Origin: Symsagittifera roscoffensis
Lineage: Eukaryota > Xenacoelomorpha > Acoela > Convolutidae
Assembly: GCF_963678635.1 (NCBI RefSeq)
Contig: NC_087071.1
Span: 22,595,194 to 22,659,193, forward strand
Length of the DNA stretch: 64,000 nucleotides
Direction: 5' to 3'
In this document: positions 1 through 10,523 of the stretch, in pieces
How the letters are laid out: each line of letters opens with the position of its first letter
Position numbering within the stretch: position 1 is the first letter of the stretch
Made by a program: the position numbers and the translations under genes
Notes under the pieces: model-generated
Databases searched by the model: none
What the model saw: only the letters and a program-made list of their open reading frames with translations
Told to the model about the DNA's origin: nothing

Positions 1-360
1 ACAACTAACTAAAATCATAATTAAAAAATATTAAACTAATAAAAGTTTTATAAAATGTAAATTACATTATGCAATACATAGATCAGAATACAACACCAAG
101 GACGAACATCCAAAGACAAAACACAAAACGACCCTACTACACTCGAGAAAGAATGGCCAACTACAACCAATATGCCGCCCACAATCACAACTCAAAGGAT
201 TTAGAGTACGACTTGACTTCGCAGAAAAGGACTTCATTGAACTAGACCAATGACCACCTCGATGTTCAAGTATACGTACAGATCCGAGTAACCAGGCATC
301 CCCACCACGCACAATCTCCACGCCATTCCCAGACAAGGTCAAACACAAAGAAGTTCTCAC

Positions 361-531
361 CAATGAAACAGAAAAACCTGACATAGCCAACCATTCTGAA
401 ATCAGATTTGAGTTTGTTGCGAAAACCCAGTCGTTGTCTTGAGAAGACACAATGATTGAATCTGGGACTTCTCTAATAAGAAAACCCAGAAGAAATAAGA
501 TGTTCGCCAAATACCAACGTCCATCATCCAT
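361..531 (-). CDS. Possible first exon of a secreted or membrane protein
   Basis: An ATG at 529-531 opens 57 codons that end exactly at a good splice donor (GTGAGAAC, read on the minus strand just below 361). The N-terminus has a hydrophobic stretch (about residues 6-20, ANILFLLGFL) that could be a signal peptide or membrane anchor, followed by an acidic and polar region. The same frame stays open past the donor to 67, but that part reads like chance translation. The next exon would lie beyond the left edge of the window. I do not recognise the family. It could also be a chance ORF with a fortuitous donor; a transcript would settle it. Confidence 0.35.
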
Positions 532-697
532 CTTCGAATTGCAGAAAAACTATTCTAAAAAACTCTGTAAAACCCGGATGGGTGGAACCTGATCTAAACT
601 ACATTTTATGATTGGATAAATTAGATATTTTACCAATGTAAAGTATTTAATATTAACCAATCATGATCCATCTAACTAACAATCCACTTATTTGTAA

Positions 698-725
698 GTG
701 CTGAAATTACTTGTAATTTCAGCAC
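698..725. repeat. Perfect 12-bp hairpin with 4-nt loop
   Basis: GTGCTGAAATTA and its exact reverse complement are separated by CTTG. No poly-T run follows and no gene is adjacent, so a terminator role is not supported; it may be the end of a small transposon or of a solo LTR. Confidence 0.75.
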
Positions 726-1744
726 CAGAGAGATTTGAATTTAACTTAGAAACTAGTTGAACTCTCCCGAGTACTTCAGCAGCCGCAATAAACCAGTATA
801 CCCTAGATCTATTGAGCCTAGCAGAGACTAGTTAAACAACCTGAGACTAGATAGTATAAGAGTAAGATTAGGATCGGTATTAGACTAAGAAGTTGCACGA
901 ATCTATCCGGCCGAAAATAAGATAGCGTGACGAGCAGACGGTGTACCCTATCCGAAATTACTCTATGAGTTATACACTTCGGTCCTAACTCAGTAGTCCA
1001 GGCACCGTCTCTTTGTAGAAAAATAACCAAAATCAGTATTATTATTATTTTGTTTTGTAGTGAAAGAAACTTAAAGTCTGTTAAAAAACTACTCAAGACG
1101 ATTTGCAAACAGTCAACTTTCATAATAGAAGTTTTTTAGCCGTACACGAAAAGTTACACATTTTTGATTGAAATTTGAAATATGTGAACTATGTGTGAGA
1201 TTAGAACATCAATTTATGTGGCAAACTTTTAATAGTAGATTTCTGTGGTTTTCTTGACACTCAACTTGTTGATCTCATATGAGATAACCTCTGGTTATTG
1301 CGTTCAGAACTGAACTGAAAAAATTGCGTTTTTTTTTTCAATTCTGATTGGTTAAAATAATATTTGCTGGCTTATTCCAATAGTTCAATTGCTGGCTTAT
1401 TCCAATATTTGATGAAAACGGTTTGGATTTTGTCTGATGGAAAGAAGTTTTTTGCAAACTAGTAAAATATAACTCATTATGAGAAAATAAATTCAAGTTC
1501 AAAAATTCTCAACTATCTGAAGACTGGTCAACACTAATTTTTGTATAATTGAATAAAAAATTGTTCAAATTTTTTTTTTAAAATAAAACATTTTTAATTA
1601 TTCAATATCAGAAAAAAAAGATGTTTTTTTAAAAGTGTGAGTTAAATTTTATAGATAATTTTACCTATTCGCGAATCTCGCTAACTATTTCACCCTTTTT
1701 GAAAAAGGAGCAAAGTTGTAACTTGGCACAAACTTTACATATGC
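726..1744. other. No gene supported
   Basis: AT-rich sequence. A 101-codon minus-strand ORF at 818-1123 is hydrophobic and lacks any family signal. A GC-richer patch at 770-1010 containing AATAAA could be part of an unrecognised repeat such as a solo LTR. Confidence 0.4.
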
Positions 1745-1748
1745 TTAA

Positions 1749-1978
1749 CCATTGAACTATTTCTTTATAGGGGTGGCAATTTGTTGTAGCTACCCTAGTT
1801 GGGGATAGTTAAAGATGTCCCTTTTCTCTCTATTTTAGTAAATTGTTTTATAAAGTAAATACGAAAGAAATTTTAAAGTCAAGTAATACCAATTTGTTTT
1901 ATTTTTTGTATATGCATTGTTGATTTTGTTATTTATCCCTTGTAAAAATTGCCACCCCTATAAAAATATATTCAATGG
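1749..1978. mobile_element. Small MITE flanked by TTAA
   Basis: The two ends are imperfect inverted repeats of about 33 bp (CCATTGAA...TATAGGGGTGGCAA at the left, its complement at the right) and both sit directly next to TTAA (1745-1748 and 1979-1982). TTAA duplication is the hallmark of piggyBac-type elements, so a non-autonomous piggyBac-like element is the best reading. The 230-bp interior is non-coding. Confidence 0.65.
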
Positions 1979-1982
1979 TTAA

Positions 1983-2679
1983 ACTAAGACAAAAAAGTGG
2001 GCATAATTGAAATTTTTCACCGCACGGCTTTGAGGTCAACATGAAATTGATGATGTTGAATTGCCATCAGCCCGTTTGATAAGGCGTGAGTAATACTTTT
2101 CACTGTGAAGAAGATTGTGTCTTCTGAGCTCTAAATTGCAAATCAAAGCTTATGCACGCTTCACGCCATCAAAAAACTGTTTGAGCTTTAGTTAAACGAG
2201 TATTTAATCGCATGAAATAGTAAAAAAAAAATTTGTGGCGGCCTCATTTTTTCTGTAGCGGCCTCACTAAACTTCGTCTGAGCTCAGAATTTATCGATTT
2301 GCTCCCTTTTCCCTCTCCATTTCCTCTTTAGGATCATAGGTAAACTGCATTTTAAGTCTGGTCCACTTAGTAATCATAATAACAATTTTCAGTTTTCATA
2401 ATTCTGATATGCAAGGGCATCAATAGGCCGGATAGACCTAGTCAGGTGATGCCTTATTTGTGCAGTACAGTTTCTAAGAAGTACCATGAAGTACTAGGAA
2501 GTTTCAATTGTGAAGTACTATCAGTTGTCCACACCCTACAACCACCCCTCTTTTGGAGAAGAAAAATCTATCATTTCTGTATATTTTTGATGTACAAATC
2601 AAAAAAATCTGAAAAAAAAAACAGTTCAATTGACTATCCTTCAGATTGCTGACTTTTAGGAGTTCATGATTTAAATCCG
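1983..2679. other. No gene supported
   Basis: AT-rich, with short ORFs only (for example 2446-2652 and 2504-2725) that overlap on opposite strands and show no domain signal. Confidence 0.4.
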
Positions 2680-3640
2680 TCATTGAAAAATCAAATAAAA
2701 TTTTGTAAACCTTGTATGCGTGCAAATCTTTCTCTGAGCATGTTTTGTAGGTTTCTTTAAAATTTGCTTCTGATTGATATCTCCATTTGTTTCTAAGCTA
2801 CCCTCAGATTTTGTTTTTTTTTTCCCATTTCAAGTTTCATTACCTGCGCCGTACACTATAAACCCATATTGCAGTATTTGCTGAAAATGACTGGTATAAG
2901 TTTAAACTAGTTGCGTTGTCGTTAGTATGTCACGTAATCGGTAGATCAACCTACGAAAACTACTCATTTTTTGACGAGTCAATATGAACAATAAACTCTA
3001 AATTTGTGTCCATATGAATGCCCAAATTTTTGGTAGAGAGGCTCTTTTCAAAGTCATTGTTTCCCTTTTTTCCCTTTTTCCCAAGATTATTTCTCTTATA
3101 AAAATTATGTTTAATGATTTGTCTTTATTCAGAGTTAGCTTATATTTTTTCATCCATTATTTTAATTTTGATAAAATCTCATTGTATCAGTTTTTTTCTT
3201 TTTGCTTCATTGCAGTTATATCAGCGTATTTTTATGTATCCACTGAGTTGTAGTCGTTGATAAATCATTTATCAACAAAACGAATCGTAGTGGCCCGAAG
3301 ACTAATCCTTATGGAACTCCACATTAAAAAAAATCATTTTTGACCTTCTGAAGTCTATTTTGCTCCTTGTGATCTATGTTTCAATTTTACTTTCAACAAT
3401 CCTTGTATGTAACCTCGTAGGTTGCAGTTTTCAGCATTCTTCAGAAATATATCATTTGAAACGGTACACAACACTTTTTTGAGATCTATGAAAATTGCAT
3501 GCGTTACATTTTGGTTCAATACTCCATCATTTCGGATGCCTTCCATGCAAATTATCAAAGCATGTATTATAGACAATTTAAGTCTGATTCCAAACTGATT
3601 TTTCGTCAATGCACCATGTGTATCTTAGAAATCGAGTTTT
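2680..3640 (-). mobile_element. LINE reverse-transcriptase relic (copy 1)
   Basis: Read on the minus strand, 3355-3609 gives the non-LTR RT fingers/palm signature NQFGIR...AIFIDLKK, followed about 500 bp downstream (2840-2890) by the C-terminal signature ILQYGFIVYG seen in Jockey/CR1-like elements. The palm block is degraded (the expected KAFD motif reads KKVLCT) and frames shift between blocks, so it is dead. The 3' end lies near 2680. Confidence 0.7.
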
Positions 3641-3659
3641 TTTAAGAATTCCCTTTTCA

Positions 3660-3960
3660 AATCATTCCGTATAAACTCAACTTAAGTTTGAATAGCTCCT
3701 ATCTGTGCGATTTTCTCACTGAGCATATCCTGTGGATTTCTTTAAAATTTTTTACTGACTGGTATCTAAGTTTTTCAAAATAATTCTCAGGATTTTTTCA
3801 ATTCAATAAATTGTAGTGATGTTTTTTTAGCTGTGCCGTACACTAGAACCCCATATTGCAGTAATGACTGACTATGACTGAACAAAGTTTTACCTATGAG
3901 TGCTGTCGTTAAAACTAAAAGATAAATGATTTTCGCTTTTAGTTGAATTGTCTCAAAATC
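3660..3960 (-). mobile_element. LINE 3' fragment of the same family (copy 2)
   Basis: Minus-strand LLQYGVLVYGTA at about 3830-3880 repeats the C-terminal signature found at 2840-2890, and the flanking nucleotides (3720-3930 against 2740-2960) are clearly alignable. Two 5'-truncated copies of one LINE family therefore lie head to tail, both on the minus strand, just left of the Polinton. Confidence 0.65.
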
Positions 3961-4417
3961 TATAATAGTTTCAGGCCGGTGAGATGAAACTAAGAATAAC
4001 AATGATGTTGTAACAAGAAAACTTCAGTCGTCTTGGAAACAGTTTGTGATCCAAAACTTTTTAAAAGCTGAGTGTAATGCGCAATTTTTAAATTGAGAAA
4101 TTTAAGTATGTCTTTTCTCTTTTTTTTAAACATATATAGATAGCTTTTTTGAAATACACTGAGATCTGAAGCAAATAATGGCAAACAAAAAGTGACCAGT
4201 TTTAGTTTTGTACAGTGCAGTATTTTTTCCTGGTATTGCTTTTACATATTTTACATCGATTTTTATTGTCAATTTTTCCCTTTCAATTATGTTGTTTTTA
4301 CATGCCACATAATGCCATTTAATAGTCTGTTTTTCTCTTTTTAAACTATTTAAAAAATTGTTGCTCCTTTTCACATGCATTAAGCTTGCGCTCCTTTTCA
4401 CAATTTGGAGGATTAGC

Positions 4418-4423
4418 CACAAC
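4418..4423. repeat. Polinton target-site duplication, left copy
   Basis: CACAAC directly precedes the element's first bases AGTAGTATAGC. The identical CACAAC follows the last base at 23016. Polintons make 6-bp duplications through their RVE integrase, so both ends are intact. Confidence 0.93.
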
Positions 4424-4821
4424 AGTAGTATAGCTAATTTACACTGGGATCGGGGGGGGGGGGGGGGGGGGGTGGGTGATCCCTACAGGGATCATTGGAT
4501 ATTGAGATCCCAACGTAAATTCCGAGATCCCAAAGTACTGATCCCATGTAAAATTTGTTATGATCCCAAATAATGATCCCACAAGTTTGATCCCAATGTA
4601 TAATTTTTTAAACCAATGATCCTGAATGTAAATTTTTGTTAGGTTGATAGCTAAATCGTCCAAATGCCCAGACGGTGTATTTCGTTCTTTTTGTTTATGC
4701 ACCAAATTGGAGTGGTATATAAAGTGGTTATAGCTATTAGTTTCAAGCATGGTATATGAAAGACGCTTGATTTCTGCACCGAATATGTTTGAAATATATG
4801 TATAGAATCAGCTTGAAATTT
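4424..4821 (+). repeat. Polinton terminal inverted repeat, left
   Basis: 398 bp matching the reverse complement of 22628-23016. It starts AGTAGTATAGC, has a 21-G tract at 4452-4472, then a near-palindrome TGATCCCTACAGGGATCA, then a set of GATCCCA words (six exact) spaced irregularly over 4508-4600. The inner part contains TATATAAAG near 4715. The G run and the GATCCCA series look like protein or structure targets at the replication origin end, where the terminal protein should act. Confidence 0.95.
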
Positions 4822-5131
4822 TTATGTATTGCTATAGACTGGTTTCTGTAAACGTCTATGTCATGTACTTTCAGGAAGAAACTGTTGAAGAATTAAACTG
4901 AAAACATACGTTTCAAGGTTAAATTGAATTTTGTAAACTTTTGGTTAAAATATAACACCAATTCTAACACGCACACTGGTACACATTAAAACATAAAACA
5001 TGTCTCAAAGTCAATATTAGATAAGAAGCGTTTGAAGCGAAATTACTTCTGGCTTGGCCATTGAATGTAAACGCTGTTACTGTTTACTGCACAATATTTT
5101 ACACACTATCACATTAACAAATAATTTTTTC
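4822..5131. other. Polinton left subterminal non-coding stretch
   Basis: About 310 bp between the terminal repeat and the stop codon of PolB. It must hold the polymerase 3' UTR; I see no ORF and no clear AATAAA in the minus sense. Confidence 0.5.
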
Positions 5132-8100
5132 TTATTTCCTGCGAAAACGTTTTGGTTGCGTTGGCACATCTTCAACGGCTTCACGATCTAGAAAAGAATT
5201 ATCCGACGATTCTGAAGACGATTCTGCAGAAGTTTCAGCACTCAAATCGGCAATATCGTCACTGTCAAGGTCACTCTCGTTTATCTGATCGAGACGTGCA
5301 AATCCAGGATCCGGAGTGTGGAATCCTATTTCATTTGAGGCTGTTGACATAAGATCGAACAATGAACGATGTACATGTGATTGACTTGTGCTGGGGTCAA
5401 TGAAGCTATCTTGACTATCGTATTGCACATCTTGCGTATAATCCCAGTCTATTTGTGTTCGATCAAGTTCTTGCGACATACCATCTAGTATATTCTCTTG
5501 ATCCCATTCTATTGGTGCGTCATTGTCTTCAAAATGTGCAACCCATGCATCTAGATCGTCATCATCATCACTATCTCGATCTAACGTTTCATCGTTCGCA
5601 CTATCGGCGTGAAATGTAGAGCTGTTATTACCACGACGACTATTGTTTGAAGGCGGTTCTGAAGACTCGATGTAACCATATGGCAACGTTGAAATGCCAT
5701 CATCCAATATATACCGTTTATCGTCGAACGATGACAATGCTATCTTATTCGTACGAACAGTATTCAGAACATGACGGTCAGATGCAATTCGGGTGTTTTC
5801 AGCTCGATAGAGACTACCCATCTCAAGAGTTTCTTCATACTTCCGATGAGTAAGAAGATTTTGAGTTGCCCTGGAAATGCCTTTAGCTGAAAGCTTACGA
5901 TGATCTATATAAAATGAATAAATGATTACTAATCGTTAATACATTGAAATTTTTTTTCGAAAAAAAATTTTTCCCCAAATTTTCGACAAATTTTTTTCGA
6001 AAAATTTTTCACAAATTTTCAACAAATTTTTTTTCGAAAAAAAATTTTTTCCCAAATTTTCGACAAATTTTTTTTCGAAAAAAAATTTTTTCCCAAATTT
6101 TTTTTTCGACAAATTTTTTTCCCAAATTTTCAACAAATTTTTTTTCGAAATTTTTTTTCACAAAATTTCGACAAATTTTTTTTCGAATAATTTTTTTCCC
6201 AATTTTTTTTCGACAATTTTTTCATGAAAAAAATTTTCCCAAATTTTGGAAAAGATTTTTTTCTCGAAAGTTTTTGGTTTTCCCAATTTTTTTTGTCGAC
6301 AAATTGAAAAAAAAAATCTTAATTTTTCAACAAATTTTGATGAGTAATTGAAAGTACTCACTTAGAGAGACGATTGAGTATAACTTGGGTTTTAAAGCAA
6401 TGAAGTCCGTGATGGTGTCGGCTGGAAACTCATCTTTGTATTTGAGAACTGTCAGTTTGTTTTGCTTGTTAAACAGTGGATGGTTTTCGGGATAGTTTGA
6501 GAAATCGAATTCGTCAATAATGTTGGATTTGTTTTTCAAAATTTCGTAAAAATCTGCATTCTTTTCGGTTTCTATTTTGTAAAGCAAACTATCGGTATCG
6601 GAGTAAAGCAATCGACACTCAAAGTTTGGTTTCATAATTTCATAGTGAAACCGATACATTTCAAATTTAGCGATTTCAAGCACGCATGCTCCCACTATGG
6701 TAGGTACATTCCAATTAATGACTCGTGGTGCTGACGTCAATGCCGCTAAATCATCACCAAATATTTTAAATGTCTTGAAGTCAAAAGCAGAAATTTGTTG
6801 CATTGTTTCTTCAGCGTTATGTACAATATTAACCTTCACTCTTTTTCTTTTCGATTCGCATGTTTTTCCATATGCAGAATTATTCAACAATTTGTACAGT
6901 GCTTCTTCAAATTTGTTTCGTGCAGATTTCCTTTTGTTTGTATTTAGGGTTATATAGGGTTCTAACCATAGTTCTTGCTTGATCTTTAAAACTCTATGTA
7001 CTTTCGTTATTTTCAAACCCAACCGAACATAGAGTTGTAAGAGTTTGTAATGCACTGTATAATTATTCTTGTTATGCAATGTCTGAAGCAGTTTTTTTAC
7101 TTTGCCAGGAGCAACTCGATAATTATCATTGCTTTTCATTTGTTCTGCCAGATCTCGTTGGTAATCACTTAACCACTCCTCTGGCACCACTTCTTTGGTT
7201 GGTGCTAAAGGATAGTCTCGATGGGATTCATGAAGTTCTTGAGGGTACTCGAGATCTACTTCAAGAATGAAACCAAAATCTGAATCTTCTGGAGTTGCCA
7301 ATATTTCATCAAGGCTCGTTTCACTGCTTGTACTAACTTCACCGTCTTCCTTAACATGGATTAACTCAAAGTCCCGTGCTGGTAATTTATGCATTTGCAT
7401 AACACCTCCATATAGATTATTTGCATCCAACATGAAGCCATAAGTTGTTTTTTCTTGAGGGTTGTACTTTTCATTCATGTACGGGTTGTTTGCATTGAAT
7501 TTTCTTTTTTCAAAAACAGATGCTGTCCCACCTCGCATCATATTTTCCACCATTTCTGAATGCTCTCTTTCCGGAAGAAGTTCAATATCAGCGTTACAGA
7601 TCCTCTTGAAAGCATCTCCCGCAAGATTCGACGCAGTAAAATGATGCGCGCAATCTAATCCGTAGCTTGCGTGAGTTATCGAACGAAACTCTTCAAAAAC
7701 ACATGCGAGAAGAAGAGTATCACATGTGAGATAGAGATTGTGATATTGCTCTAAGTTTATGCAATTGAATTTATCGAATACTGTTTGAGCATGTTTTAAA
7801 TCTTCTTCACTAACACTAATTTTTCCTCCTTCTAATGAGTTTCCCCATGTACTGAGAGGTGGCAGATTTTGTTCATCAAACTTTAATCGATTTGACATAT
7901 AGGAATAAGGGTAAAAACCCTTCCTCTTTAGAAGTGCGCGAGAACTCTCATCAGCTTGTTTGAAGTGTTCATCTAGTATAGAGAACTTATCAGCTGGTAA
8001 ATTATCAACAAGTTTTTGTAATGAAGAATTCAAAAACTTACATGAGTCTATGAATCGCATGTATTCATAGACATTTTGCATAACACCATTTGCTCGTGTG

Positions 8101-9644
8101 TAAGTGTCAACCAATACACCAATGCTTAGTGAGATATACTTCTCATCTGTTGCGGGTATGACTTGGATCGTGCTCGTTGGTTCCAACTCACCCAAGGCCA
8201 AACAAGTATGGTGAAGATCATAATTTTGTATATTGTGTCCAACAACTGGTGTATTTCGCACCTTTCGTCGCGCTAGGTTACACTTTGAGTGCGCCCACCC
8301 TAGGAATTCACCACTGTAGTGACAGTGGTCCAAACATTTTGTTTCACCTTCAACAAACTCTGCTAGGCACAACCAGCATGAGGTGGCTTCATCCTGCTTC
8401 AGGATAGATCGATTGCCAATATAGTTTGGGTATCGATTTTTCTGTTGGTAGATTTGTTTTGCTAGTATGTGTAACTGCTCGATGAATTTTGGTATACATT
8501 TTTCACTACTGTTTAAATCAAAGAAGTATGGTTTTGAAGAACCATGTTCAATCGCACACAGAGAGTAACCAGAGGGTTCTTGTTTTTCTAAGATCCTAGA
8601 CGACGAAGTGTTCGGGTTGTTATTGCATGTGGTTACAGGTTTCAAAAACGATTCGAAATCGAATTAGATAATGACAGGAATAAAACTAAGTGCTGCATAG
8701 TTGTTGAATTTGTATTTATTGCTTCCATCTTCAGCGGATGGCATTTTTATTACTGCAGGTTCATGTTCTTTGCATGATCTTTGATGCATCTTGTTCGCTT
8801 CTTCGCTATAACTTATGTGAAAACAGTTCCGACACAGGCGCATGAAGGTCCGGAATTTATAACTTTTGATTTCACATATGAATCTTAACAGGTTAGTTAT
8901 TAACACGAAATGATGTTTACCCGGCTCAAATAACAACAAAAGATCCATACTGAATGTATCTTCAGACTCATTTTTTGATATCAACATAGGCACCAAGTCT
9001 CCTTTTTCATAAAGAAACACATTGACACGAACTTTGTTCAAACGTTCAAATTCGGGTATATCTCTGAAACTCATTGGGGTTGGAAACTCACCGATTGGTT
9101 TTTTGGCGTTGCTCGTTCTGTAAGTTGCAGGGCATGTTTTTTCAGCAGCTGGATCTTCGTATCTTCCAACAATTAAATTCAAACGATAATGAAGGTGATA
9201 AGCAGCAGTAAAACAAAGATTAAAACAGTCATGGTCATCATGGTTGCGAATATTAATTAAATGACTGGATTTTGCAATTTTTAATGGTAATGTTATATGT
9301 GATGACCCTCGAATGGGATTCATTTTACCAAATTTGATAAACAATCTAACCACTTGTTGTAAAACCCATCCGCTTCCGTGTGAAGCAAATGAATGAAGCA
9401 CCGATTGCATTCTATCGACCATTTCATAAAACGTTCCATCCGCAAGTCCGTCGGATAGAATCGGAACCATAAGGGAATTAACATAAATGTCAACAAGCTC
9501 ATTTTGAGTTGGGTTGTTCAGATCTTCGTCATTGATCACTGACGGTTTTTGTAAACTCAAATTTAATGAAAATTGAACTTTTTGGGGCCATTGGAAACCG
9601 TTTGCCATAATCAAATTTTGGATTTGTTCTTTGTGCTTAGACAT
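5132..9644 (-). CDS. POLB: Protein-primed family B DNA polymerase (Polinton), two exons, one nonsense codon
   Basis: Replicates the element from a protein primer. Exon A is 9644-6362, exon B 5904-5132; the donor (AA/GTGAGT) and acceptor (TTTATATAG) match in phase. Exon A begins with the Polinton N-terminal region containing HGSGWVLQ and GSSHITLP, then ExoI (FDFES), a Cys/His endonuclease-VII-like insert (CWLCLAEF...CLDHCHYSG...AHSKCN), ExoII (NIQNYD), ExoIII (YLTCDTLLLA), Pol motif A (DANNLYG), motif B (NNSAYGK) and motif C (YSDTDS). Exon B completes the thumb (DDKRYILDDGI, TLPYGY) and adds a ~150-residue Asp/Glu/Ser-rich tail ending KRFRRK. One in-frame TAA at 8664-8666 lies two codons before ExoI, where family members usually have an aromatic residue; both sides remain open in the same frame. 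The start may lie further upstream in the zinc-finger ORF. Confidence 0.93.
5905..6361 (-). other. Intron inside the Polinton polymerase gene, filled with AT repeats
   Basis: 457 bp bounded by GTGAGT and TATAG in the minus sense. About 400 bp (5945-6345) is a degenerate tandem array built from blocks of the type TTTTTCGAAAAAAAATTTTT and CCCAAATTTTCGACAAATTT, so it is rich in self-complementary TTCGAA and AAATTT segments. ORFs running through it on both strands are artefacts of this composition. An intron here shows that the gene is transcribed in the nucleus and spliced by the host. Confidence 0.85.
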
Positions 9645-9691
9645 AAATTCTAATATATCTACACTATCATCACCAGGAATAAGGAAAGTTT

Positions 9692-9985
9692 TCAGGGACC
9701 ATTGAAAGCAGATTCATGTAATTCAATGTCATTCACATTTATGTTTGGGGCAATTGTTTCGTTTTTGCTGATGGATGCAGTATTGTTACTAGTAGCGACA
9801 GGTAAACTATGAAGAGTAATCATATGGTTATTGAGTTCATTGTTAGAAACAAAGCCTAGATTACAATATTCACATAAATTGGCTATGCTCTCATGAGTTG
9901 AAATAAAATGTTGTTCAAGAGAAGATAACAATAACGATGTGAAAGGGCAATCATTACACATGTAAACTGGAATACCTTTTTCCAT
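9692..9985 (-). CDS. C2H2 zinc-finger ORF upstream of PolB, probably its N-terminal domain
   Basis: 97 codons from ATG at 9983-9985 with two classical fingers: CNDC...HFISTH (about residues 10-31) and CEYC...HMITLH (about 38-59). The ORF stops at 9692, but the PolB frame is already open upstream of the ATG at 9644, from just after a TGA near 9717, so a one-base shift or splice would join fingers to polymerase. N-terminal C2H2 fingers are seen in other Polinton-type polymerases, and the relic at 56175-56745 in this window has the same arrangement. It could alternatively be a separate DNA-binding protein. Confidence 0.7.
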   Translation of the reverse strand: MEKGIPVYMCNDCPFTSLLLSSLEQHFISTHESIANLCEYCNLGFVSNNELNNHMITLHSLPVATSNNTASISKNETIAPNINVNDIELHESAFNGP

Positions 9986-10132
9986 AGCATGAAAATTTCG
10001 TTCATGTCTGGTTCGGTTAGTTTTAAATGTGAAAAGTATTGGTCAAAAATTACATTTGTATTTTGCAGGATTCATTATCAAGTGTTCCAGAAAAACAGAA
10101 GTTTGCAAATAAAATTCGTATTTGAACAAATT

Positions 10133-10523
10133 TTCAAATACATAACACGACTTCATGAGATTGGTTGAATTTGAAAATATGCTACATGTAATCCCGCTCA
10201 AATTTGAGTTTAAACGGCAATCGCCCGCCAAAATTTGAATTCAATTTAAAAGTCCCGCCAAAAGTTTTGATTGCTAATAATTTGTAAAATCTAAATAAAT
10301 ATTGAATTTGTTTTTTATCATGTACAAACTTTCAAATACATAACACGACTTCATGGGATTGGATGAATTTGAAAATATGCTACATGTAATCCCGCTCAAA
10401 TTTAAGTTTAAACGGCAATCGCCCGCCAAAATTTGAATTCAATTTAAAAGTCCCGCCAAAAGTTTTGATTGCCAATAATTTGTAAATTCTAATGAAATAT
10501 TAAATTTATTCGTTATCATGATC
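10133..10523. repeat. Two tandem copies of a 198-bp unit upstream of PolB
   Basis: Copy 1 is 10133-10330 and copy 2 starts at 10331; they differ at few positions until similarity fades near 10523. Each unit carries two TTTTGGCGGG words in the minus (PolB-coding) sense (plus-strand CCCGCCAAAA at 10224, 10254, 10422, 10452) and a related TTTGAGCGGG. The array lies about 150-480 bp upstream of the zinc-finger ATG, where the promoter of the polymerase transcript should be. Confidence 0.9.
10224..10461 (-). promoter_or_regulatory. Four E2F-type sites in the polymerase promoter region
   Basis: TTTTGGCGGG occurs four times at a fixed 30-bp spacing within each 198-bp unit. This matches the core of the classic E2F/DP site (TTTSGCGSG). 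In many DNA viruses and S-phase genes such sites tie transcription to S phase. The position upstream of a DNA polymerase fits, but binding is an inference. Confidence 0.45.

Noticed and set aside
818-1123. 101-codon minus-strand membrane protein
   Set aside because: Hydrophobic run arises from T-rich DNA, no splice or domain support.
5936-6361. Phe/Lys-rich ORFs on both strands
   Set aside because: They are translations of the AT repeat within the PolB intron.
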